From Owenia fusiformis (taxonomy: Eukaryota; Annelida; Polychaeta; Sabellida; Oweniidae), in NCBI GenBank assembly GCA_903813345.2, contig CAIIXF020000010.1:7927169-7991168 (forward strand): a stretch of DNA of 64,000 nt. The letters run 5' to 3'. The position numbers and the translations under genes are program-made. Positions 12,901-24,900 of the stretch are shown piece after piece. Position 1 is the stretch's first letter; each line of letters starts with the position of its first letter. Under the pieces are notes generated by a model. That model did not search any database, was not told the DNA's origin, and saw only the letters and a program-made list of their open reading frames with translations.

Positions 12901-15900
12901 TCAGTGCATCGCATGACTGAAATTACCCAATTATATATACTAGAATCAAGTGGAGAACAATGAGAATTATTGATTGTATACAAACAAGATCAATCTTCAA
13001 CAGATTTTCTCTCCTAAATAATTGAAATGCCATCCATCCATGTATTTACCCAAATTCTATAATATGAACATTTTGTATATTTTCTCCTTTTAGTGGCAAA
13101 AAGGATGAGGAGTGTCAACGTGCTAGAAGTAATTTTCAATTTTGTCAGTATACTGTCACAAAATATCTGAAAAGATTTGAGATTACTGGAAGCTATTATA
13201 TATTCAAAAAGCATAAAATATGTCCAAAATTAATTTGAATTAAAAAAAGCATTGTTGCTACATCAGCCTGGAATATCAAAGCATTTTATAAATTACAGTC
13301 AAAACTCTTATATTTTTCAGAAAAAAATAATGACTGAGAATCCTGTAAACAAACATTTTGATAAAATTTTCAAATTTCTTATCTTCATCCTTTACTACAT
13401 GTACTTTAAACAGAGTAAATTGGAAATATATATCCCAATGCAAAGTAGAAGTCACATTAATGATTGTATATGGATTTTCATTCTGTTACTAAAACATTGA
13501 TGATACGTTTGTTTGTATTGCGATCTTAGAGGTTTAAAACTGCGTCACAATTCTGAATGATGTCAGTCAATTTATAAATAAATTTCAGTTTAGATCTGGA
13601 GGCTATGAAAGTGCTTCTTTTGTTTATCTTCTAGATAGGCTTCAAAGTGACAGTTTAATATATAAGTTAGTTTATGGGTTCATTTCAGTTTGACGTCAAT
13701 TAGATATAAGTACATAGTAAATATAGTATGAAATACTATTCCCAAATGAGGGTTATCAGAAGATTTGAAATCTATATCAGTGTGTATACATGTATTTTAG
13801 AGGTTAGGATGCTATTTATAAACATATAATGCGTGCCATAAACAATATACAATAAATAATGTACATGTATGCCATAAATATTGAAGACCTTAAAATGATA
13901 AGTTGACGTTAATACTGTTGCCTTCACACCTCTCTCTAAATCATATGAGGGGAAGGGGTTGTAACATTGATCATTTTAAATGTCTAACAAAACAATATCA
14001 AAATCCTAGTGGATACAATCAAGATATTACATGGTGTACAATCCTCGAAGGAAGAAAATGTGCACATTGAAAACTCAGCTTGACATGTTCTTCACTTTAT
14101 TGTCATTTTGGTGATATGGATCGGAACTTATGGTTCATATCCATTTAACTAAGCCACAAAAAGTATGTCGATAGTAACTTGTATAATCGTATAAATATTA
14201 TAAATATTCTTCCTTTAAATTATGCACTTGCTTCCATCTTAGAAATTTAAATATGATTTCTATGTTACTATAGCAACCCGATGTTGACCCCAGTGACCCT
14301 GAGCAACAGGCAGCAGCATTGAAAATCCAGACCAAATATAGGCAACACAATGCAAAACAACAGGTCGAGCAAGTGCGTCAAGAAAAAGCTGCCACAAAGA
14401 TTCAGTCAGGATTTAGAGGTCATAGAGATCGTGAAAAGGTTAAGGAACTCAAGTAAGTGAATTAAATTATTAATTCTCTATCTCATATTACGATATCTCA
14501 GCTAACCAGGTTTCTTTAAATGATTTCCCTTTTCTATACGCAATCATACATTGACTTTAGATTTCTGTATCACTTCCTAAATTAAAAGAAAATATCATTC
14601 TAGTGTCATCTTCTTTCAAGTAGCCTGACAAATGATATAATCTTGATAGAGTAGCCGCATGATTAGAGATTTCATTATGGATTCTACTAGGAACATTGAG
14701 ATTTCATTCATTTTCTCTCAATGCTATGTGATATGTCGGACTTTCTTACATTTCACCCAAGTTTAGATCTTAATTTTAAATATGTTCACTTCATTTCTTG
14801 CCAGTTTCCCTTACCTTAAATAACAATAGACTTCATTTATTGATTACCAAACTTCATTCAAGGGTCTAAAGCTGGGAAGAACACAAACTAATCAAACTTT
14901 GTCAAATAAATAACCTATGCTCATTTTCTGGATATATTTGATGAATGTAATACTTGGATTTGCTTGCTGTAATATTTTCCAATTCATTTACTTTCAGAGC
15001 CAGCTCAGAATCAGAAGTAAGTTTTTACAAAATTAGATTTTCTTTTATATCAAATAGTATTTCTTTAATTTTAGTCATTAATTGAGTCACATTTTATCGT
15101 AATTTTAAAGATGTCATTTTAAAAGCAAAAAAGGCTCCAAAACGTAATAAAATATGTAGTTTGGATGTTCATTTATGTCTGTGGATTATATTTTATACCA
15201 CAAACACTTATAAATACCTGAAATTTGCAATAAAAGTGCCCAAAAATTGTTGTTTCGAAATTCCCCATTTTTCCTGTATCGCGCTAGTCACGTGACCCTT
15301 ACGCGTAGCAGGCAATGCCTAGTATTACAGATATTACAGTACATATTTCAACATGTTCAATATGGCAAACATCAGCGATTCTGACTCCCGGGTTCTGGGA
15401 AATGGCTATATATAAATCGGCGAGAGGGTGTTATTTAAGGAGGACAATTTAAGGAGGGGAAATATGTCCAAGTATGCCAGTAAAAGAGCAGATATGGACT
15501 TTAGACAAGTACTATGACGGAGAATCAACTAAAAAAATGTGCGTTCTGGAATGAAGACCCGTTGCCATTGACTGAGAATCCCAGCGATCCTATAATCCTA
15601 CTCAGTTTGAATTTAGACGCGGAAAACAGGTTATGAAAACGGGCTCTCTGCAAAGTTATCAAATTTAGAAAATATGGATCTTGTTTTTGAGTGGCTTAAC
15701 AAGCATTCGGATACAAGACTTGGCGCTATCTCTTGTCAAATACACGCAGACTTGCAGTAAATTGGCCATTGCAAATTGCAAAATCAGATCGTCAAATTAA
15801 TCGCTTCGTTTTTAAACGTATGCTTCATATCTTCATCCAAAACTTTAGGATTCGATAGAGATAAGTTAAAACTTGTACAGGAAGAAATGGGAGATCCTAC

Positions 15901-18900
15901 CTTAATTTAGAATCGCTGATTTCTCTGGACAAATTCCGAGAAGAAATTGTTCAACATCGCGATCAGCTCAGACTAAACTTACATGTCGTGCATGTCACTC
16001 TGAACTCACGTGATAAAATACGGCATTTTGATTGGTTACTACTCGTGTTGTCATGACGCGAAAAACAATAGTAAACACTGAATATGTTAATGAACTGTCA
16101 TATATGGAGCAATTGTCTTTCTGATTGGTTAACTTTACACGCCTCCTAAATGAATATAGTAGTCGTAGTAAATGATTCATTGATAACTCTGAAAGTGGGC
16201 GTGACCAGCTTCATTTTGACACCAAATTCAAGATGTTTCAAATAAAAATAGCCTCGCAAGACGAGGTTGAAATATCGGCAGTTTGATACTGATATGGTCT
16301 ACGATAGATCAAAATTGACTGCCCCGCGTCATATGTCACGTGAGCCTATATTTGTTGAAAAATGAAAGAGATAGTGACACTTTTTAATCTTAAGTTAATA
16401 CCAATATTACAAACACATATCTATTTTTTTCATTAAATATTTATTTCTTCATTATACATACATTTGTTTTACACTGCATTGATTTATTTTTGCAAAACCT
16501 TTGCTATTAGATCTTTAATAAACAATTTTTGAAAAAATATGAATCTCTTATTAACTTTAAATGAGATTAATTTTACTTTTTACATAAAATATCAGAGTTA
16601 AATCTGAATTTTCTGCATGATTGGTTCAGATTAGTTCAAAATACTACAAACTGATTATTCAGGTTTGTGATTTAAAAATATCTTGATCCATTCATGGTAG
16701 AAAGTCTGATCTTATCTCTCAGTACTTAGTTGTAAACATTTAAGTTTAGATAACACATTTATGATATATTCAATCTTGAGAAATTTTGAGTATGTCATTA
16801 ATAACTGTAGTATCTAGTGATACTTTTACTTCTTATACTCTAAATGTACAGTTTGCTATAATCTTCATATTACAAATGCAGTAAAACCTGTAAAATTAAA
16901 AAAATATAATTATTCTTACATGTTTTACTGTATTGTAACTCTGAACATATATTAGAAAATGTTGTTTTTACTCTCAGTGAATAGTGCATACACATTATAT
17001 TGGAAATACCCATATTAGATTTAACTACAACCTCCATGCATATTTTAAAAGGGTAAGATGGGGTTTCATCTGAGAAATGTTAATCATCAAATTGAAAATC
17101 AGCAATGAAGATAATAATACAATAGCTTTGTCTCAAACCATAAGTACGAGGGCTCTGAAAAATGTCAATAACTTTAAGTATTCTTTTGTTGTTCTTTGAA
17201 GTCAACGTTTAAGGAAGTTGTTTTAACTTCTAAATATGGGACCTTGCACATTTTGTGATATACAGTAGTAACTATAGCAACATATTGTATCGTGTGACTT
17301 TCTTCTACATGTCGTTGTAGAGTAGTATGTTGCACTGTCTACACATTGTTTTTAGAGTATAAAAGAGGAGGCTAAACCCGAAACACAGGAAGAGGAGGTA
17401 GATATAGATTTAAATGACCCAGAAGTTGGAGCTGCTGCCACCAAAATACAGGCAGGTTGGCGGGGCTCACAAGCTAGGAAAGAAGTAAAAGCTAAAAAAG
17501 TAAGTTGATATTGTTTTGTGGGATTTTGATGGTTGCCATGACAACCGTGCAGCTTGTGAAGTAGATGATCATCTCAAAATTAGACTGATTTAAAGGTAGT
17601 TATTCAAAATCCTGAGATGATGTATTGACTTCTTGAGCTGGACTGGTACATTGGATTTGATGATCAACATGCACAAGAATAACATGCCGTTGGAAATTTT
17701 GTATCATTTCTCTGATGGATTTATTTCATTCATTCGTAGAAGTCCTTATATGACCAGAGAATGAATAATTCATTTTTATAGAAATACACACTATATATGC
17801 AATGGTGATTAGTGTGCATCTTTATAGAAGCTGACCATAGGTCCCATGGGATCGACCCAATTATGTTCAGCAAGAGGAGAGGGGTCATATAATTGTTACT
17901 ATTGTTTCTAGTGACTGTGGTGGTGTGTGGCTTTATATTGTTATTAAAGAGCATGTATGTACAAACTTAAACTTTCTCCCTCCCTCTACTAATCAGTCTA
18001 AAACATTGCTCCAGGCCAAGTAATGTTCCAGTAGCTTGAGATGGCCTATTAATATATAGAATATTTATAAATGTATATGGTCAGTCTTAAAGTGTCTTTC
18101 TAAGACTTAGAAGGAGAAATGTGAGATTTGAGCCATATGTCTCAAGAAAATGCTCTTACCTTTCTAGTAGGATGAGTTCAGGTGCCAAAAACAGCTGATC
18201 AAAGGATATATATCATTTTCTAATTGAAAATTTTTGTTGAGCCCTGCATTTTTAACACTGTTTTGACAGGAAGTCATACCCAAAATGAAAACTGAATAAA
18301 ACAACATTTATCCTAAATGTAGATTAAAATACTTACTCAGACATGCAAATGTTATTATTAGTAGTAATGCTGATCATTTTTAAGAAATTTAAGCATATAA
18401 ATAAGACTTTTTTCGTCCATGATTATATAGATAAAGAATTTCTTCCTTCAAGAAGCTTTATCAGTTTGGTGTAGTGGTTAGAGCTTTGGGCTCGAATATA
18501 ATAGACTTTTATTCCAAAAGATCTGGGTTCAAATCCCTCTGGTGGAACATGTTTTTATTCTTTATTTTTGTTTTTTTCATTTTGATCCACAATATTTCTA
18601 AAATAAATTTTTATATATGGGACTTAAACCATATTTAGTATTTCCAAGGGTTTTAATTTTTAGATGAAATCATAGAAAGTTACTTTAAGCCAAACCTCAA
18701 GAAATTCCTATATGGCTTAGTTAAATTGTGACATCCCCTTTCTTGTCAAGGGAGAGATGTGTTTTATATCAGAATGGCCTATTTTATTGATTTTGCCATA
18801 TTTTTTTGGTCATGAGCTAGACTGTTGGGTCTGTAGTTGAAGACTTTATCCCACTGTTGGCAGCATTTCAAGACAAGATGCTTAATGAATTGTCCAAATG

Positions 18901-21900
18901 TTTGCCAAAATCCTAAGTTTGTACATAAATGTTTGAAGTTAATTGTTGCATTTAGATATTCAAGCATAACAATCTGCTGTGTGTGCAATTTATAATGTGA
19001 TTTGGTATTTGTCTCTGTAACGTCACAACGTCTCATTTGAAGCACAATGTTCATGACACACCACATGTTATTTAGGAAGATGAAGAACCACCACAAGAAG
19101 AAGAAGAAATAGATATAGATTTGGAAGACCCTGAAGTTGAAAAGGCAGCCTTGAAAATCCAAGGCACATTTAAAGGCTTCAAGGCTAGAAAAGAAGTTAA
19201 AGCAATGAAAGACAAGCAATCAAAAGAGGTGATTTGGTCTACCCATAATGCACCTTGTCTGTATTCTCTTTTCACTAACATTTTTCATTAGATATCTGTT
19301 TTAGATTTAGAGTATTTTATTCCTGAAAATTTCTCAAAAACCAATGGTAGTATTGAGAAATTTTTAGATTATATTTTGTTTTTGCCAAATTCACAGTGTA
19401 CTTGTCTGTTCCCTCTCCCATTATCATAACCCATCCTTTTATAATTTGATTACAATATGCAACGTTTTCAATCAATAAATGTCAGATTTGACGAGTATGA
19501 AAAAGTGAGGATAATATCAACTTTGATTTTCTTACTGGGTTGAGTAACAGATAGAATTTTATGAAATGGCAAAAACATTATTTTAGTACATGTGGATTAT
19601 TTTTATTTCACAAATGTTCTTGGATTTACTTCACACGTTAGGATTTTACTTCATCAATGTATTTCTCAGATATACCTTTTAGGATTTACAGCACACATAA
19701 ATGTATAGGAAGCACATTTTCTTGGATTGTTTTTGTTGTTATTCCATTATAATGTTTTCCTTGTGTTTCATCAGATTTAGATAACTATTTATTTTAGTTC
19801 ATGCATCATACTACCTTTTAATGATTTTTGAAATATTTTTAATTTTAGGTGAATTTATCATAGTTGCAGTTCTTAATCTTATGTATTTGCCCTTAAATTC
19901 GATGGCACAATACAGTCTAGTCACTATATAGATTATAACACCATAGTGATTATGTAGATTACATCACAGTGATTGTGTAGATGACATCATAATGATTATG
20001 TAGATGACATCATAGCGATCATCTAGATGACATCATTGTAATCATGTAGATGGCATGACTTGTTTTTATGTGTAATGGCAATCACAATTGGATAAGTTGT
20101 TGAATTTTTGGTGTTTTTCCACTTATCTATTTATGGTTAAATTCATTTATCTAGATGATGATTTTACACAATTTTATTTTATTTATTTTTTATAATTTTT
20201 TTTTTATTTATAAGGAGATGTGTCTCTATTAAAAGTATAATATTTACAATACATCATCATGCTGTATAAACTGACCCAATCCGGTGTCTGTCTTTTGCCC
20301 CTGCCCTTATATTCCACTCTTTAATATTGTTCAGTTTTTAGACATTGATTTTATTTCATTTATTTTTACTCACCAATTTGTTGTCAGCAAAGTTATACTC
20401 TCATTTTATTAATAAGAAAATTATACTCACATTATGTACTTTATATTTATCTTATAGTATACTATCTGACATTGTTCTTTGTATGACTTTCTATATAGAT
20501 TTAATTTACCTATATATTTAACTGATACTACATACTTTTCTGAATTTGTTTTAAATTCCTGTGTGCAGTTTTGGTTTTATGAAATATTCTTCATTTAACA
20601 GTTTTACCTTTCTCAAAAAGGAAACCTGAAGTATTCTTCTGGATTAAAAATATAACAACTACAATGTGTTTTCTCAAAGTGATAATTGAAAAGTAAATCT
20701 GTAATCATTTCCTCTTAGCACTTATCTCATTTATAATCATTATCATGATTTAACTTAAAATAGTGACTTTGCTTCAGGACGCTGACAAGATCGAGGAAAG
20801 GAGCTCTTCAAAATTGGAAGAGGAGGAAGAAATTGACATTGACCTTGAAGATCCAGAGGTTGAAGCTGCTGCTTTGAAAATTCAGGGTCAATTTAAAGGC
20901 TTCAAAGCTCGAAAACAAGTCAAAGCAATGAAGGAGGAAACAAATAAGGACACTGAATCTGAAGAAAAAGTTGTTGAAAATAATGAAAATGCTGAAGAAG
21001 AAATAGACATTGATCTAAATGACCCAGAGGTTGAGCAAGCTGCCTTGAAAATACAAGGACAATTTAAAGGTTTTAAAGCTAGAAAACAGGTTAAGACTAT
21101 GAAAGAGGAACAACAAACTGTGCAAGATAATGCAATTAAAGATGAAGAGGAACCAAAGATTGTGGAGGATGAAGAAGAAGTAGATATTGACCTCGAAGAT
21201 CCGGAGGTTGAAAAAGCAGCCTTGAAAATTCAAGGACAATTCAAAGGCTTCAAGGCAAGAAAACAAGTCAAGGCAATGAAGGAAGAAGAAAAACCCATTG
21301 AAAATGAAACTCCAAAAGATGAGGTTAAACCTAAAGATGAAGAAGAAGAAGTTGATATTGACCTTGAAGATCCAGAAGTAGAAAAGGCAGCTTTGAAGAT
21401 TCAAGGCACATTTAAAGGTTTCAAAGCTCGACAAGAAATTAAAGCAAAAATAGAAGAACAATCAAAAGATGACAAAGTTACAAATGATGATAATACTACT
21501 CTACCTCAAGATCAGGATGAAGAGGAAATTGACATTGACCTTAATGACCCTGAAGTTGAAAAAGCAGCTCTAAAGATTCAAGGTCAATTCAAAGGGTTCA
21601 AGGCCAGGAAGTCTAAGAAGGATGAGCCCAAGGTCAACCAGGATTGACTACTAAACATTAATAGAGTACTGCATGATTTTCACTATCACTTTTGCATGTT
21701 TTAGGATTTAGATTTGTGTTAAACAAACCATGAGAATCACAAGTTATTTCGACCTATGCTAAGGTTGCTCTGCACTTTTAGAAAAAGTTTTGGGTAAATG
21801 TCAAATCAATTCCATTTAATCAACATTTTTTGATTTTGAACTATTATTCTAAAAGAATGTGTAAATATATTATATCCACAGTACATAAAAAATGAACCAT

Positions 21901-24900
21901 TATATAAATCATTGGTAATTGTAATCAGGAAAATTACAATTATCATTTTCGCAGATCTACCTTGACTTATCTTGACTAATAACTTGTGCCAGTATTTTTA
22001 TGGTAAAAATTGAGAATTGAAGTTGCCAAAATAGCTCATATTTTTACTAATTGGATAGTTATGGCTTCTTCAATTCTTCAAGATTTAGAAATATTTTCAT
22101 GATTATCCTTTGTGCAGTAATAGTATGTTGTATTCCCATATGCAGTTCTGTGTTTTCCATATAAACATTCATTTTATTTACACAGGCTTTCACTTAGCAG
22201 TGGAGTAGGCACAGGCATTTTGAACATTTACATTTTCATCCCACAACTACTTTTTGTTGTTTCAGGCATAATTGTGTCTTGTGTAAATGCTTAGCTTCAT
22301 TTAAATCTCAACTTGATTTTACATATGATTACAATAAATATGGATATTGATGTTCATCCTAATATGATCTGGAGCATGAAATTATAAGCAGTGTTTATTT
22401 TTGAGCAGGAAGCATTGACAGCGGAAGAAGAAGAAAAGGCATTTGTGACAAACAAACAAAATCCAATTCATGACCAATCAGACGCAGATCCTCAGAATGA
22501 GGCTGAATCCCAAAATGAGGCTGAAAATGTCAAATCAGCACCAGATTTTGCTGAACTTGATAATAATGACCCAAATAGAGAAAAAGCAGCCATTACCCTT
22601 CAATCTGGGATGAGGGACTATAGAGATAGACAGAGGGTTAAAGAAATTAGAGCCAGTATGGCTGGTGAACAATCCCAGCAAACTGAGAGTGAACCAAAGG
22701 TGAAAATAATCACTGACAGGCTCCCCTAGTAGAGAAACATAATGCCACATGGGATTCCATGACCTCTCTTGTAAATATGGGTTCACATGAAAATCATGTT
22801 ACCTCAGAAGTGTTTACATGAAAATAAATAATAATATCACATGATAAATCAAATTTTCACCATGAGGTCACCTGAAAGATTATGTGTTCACCTGATAAAA
22901 ATCATGTGTTTAGCAGAAAGGTCATGCAATGTTCCAATGGTTTATATTGTGTTTTAATAGCTACCTAACATATGTGCTTTAGACCTGATAGAGCTTCTAG
23001 CTGATCTCAGGAAACATTAGAGCCCTGAAATCACCATTTCTGACAATAATATAATCTTACACCACCTGCTTAGTTAGAAGCAAGAACATAGACAAGATCT
23101 ACTTTATAGACATAACCCATAAAATAACACTCCAGGACAACATATTAAGCCATCGTTTAAGTGGTGGTGGTAATTCCTTTCTGTCTACTTCACAATTTTG
23201 CCTCTACTGGGTTATAAAATGCATTAGATTTCCATTCTCTCATGGCACAGTCGTGTCTTCTAGCTGCACCTCTGCGGTATACAAACAGAGAGTAATGTAG
23301 AGAAATACACGCATTTGAAGACTCTATACATTTAATGCCTGCTGAATGCTGACTCTCATTCTATCAAACTTCTTTAACCTTTATTCACAAAGGGACTTGA
23401 TAGTTTTGATATATCATTTTAAAACTCAGCTTTAAAATGTATAACTATTTCATTGCCTGCTTCATTGTTTTCAACAATAAATTGCCTTGAGGTACAAATA
23501 TAAGTAGAATATAATAGTGCTTTTAACATTACTTTAATATTATGCTTAACTAATGCCTCAATTTTAATTTACTTTTCAGAACTGTATTTACCAATAATGC
23601 TATCTTTATGCAGCAAGCTTTCCAGTGGTAATTTCATGAGGAAAATGAGATCATATCAAATGAAAGAATATCTCCAACAATTTTCCAAACAATTTTTTAT
23701 TTTCTGTAAAGGTTCTTGTTTTTAATACATGGACCACACAAAATTAGTGGTCAAATCCCAGTTTCCCTGGACCTCAATTTATTCTGTTTTTTTGCATTGG
23801 ACATTAGCTTAACCAATTGGACAAATCCTCATCTTTCTTCATTAAAAAATACTAAACAAATTTAATTGTTTTATAGATATGAAGTAAATGCTTGCTTTTA
23901 AAAACTACTGCTTCTTGTTATATATTTGATCATAGTTCTGTTTATTTCAGGATTTTGACAATTTAAAACATTTAAATGTTATTGATTGGTAGGAGTAAAA
24001 AGAAAATGAATTTTGATTTTTGATAAAGTTTCATAATGCATATGTTATTGATATTGCTAGCTGTTGAACAGATGTGCCCATAGTTTGTTAGATTGTGCCT
24101 ATTCTTTCTGTTAGATTGTGCTGAATAGAATGTAGTAGAATTTATAATAATAATAATATATTTTAATAAAACATTATTCTTGCATGAAATATTTCAGATC
24201 TACTAGCCAAAATTAATATAATTATAATTATGGGCAAGTTGCCTTAACAGCTTAACTGAAACTTACAGATAATTCAATTTACTTATTTATTAAAAGTATG
24301 AAAAATATATATAATTTTTAATTGAATGATAAATAAAACATTACAGGAACATAGAGCTATTGTTTCTGGAAGCATAATTAAACAGAATTGTCATTGAATA
24401 TTTCATTTTGTTTGTTTTAGGAACAATTAGACCCAGAAGAGGAAAAACCCGCAGAAGCAGAACAGGTAAGAAATTTATATTTTTTAAACTGCATGTATAT
24501 TTGTTTTATTCTGTTCATTGAGTTCTACATTACTACATGAGCAAAATATTTAACACATTTGAACCAATTTATTACCAATAGAATGCCATCATGAGATCAA
24601 CCACCCTTCAGTTTTCATGGTTGGTTACCCACCTGATTCATACTTGACTGAATGCCCTTAAGCAATAAAATCTTCGATTATTGAGTAAAATGTCAAATAT
24701 TTTTCCAGGAGGCTGTGAAAGAAGAAACTTCAAAAGAAGAAGAAGTAGATATAGATTTAAATGACCCTGAAGTTGGAGCCGCAGCTACAAAAATACAAGC
24801 AGGTTGGAGAGGTGCCCAAGGACGCAAAGAAGCCAAGGAAAAAGCAGCATCTAAAGCAGATGAACAATCTGCTGCAGTAGAAGAGAATCAACCTGAGACA

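Noticed and set aside
18779-19219. 146-codon minus-strand frame
   Set aside because: Runs antisense to the IQ-gene exon at 19076-19228; the sense frame shows a clear IQ motif and splice sites.
21015-21461. 148-codon minus-strand frame rich in F and L
   Set aside because: Antisense shadow of Glu/Lys-rich IQ repeats.
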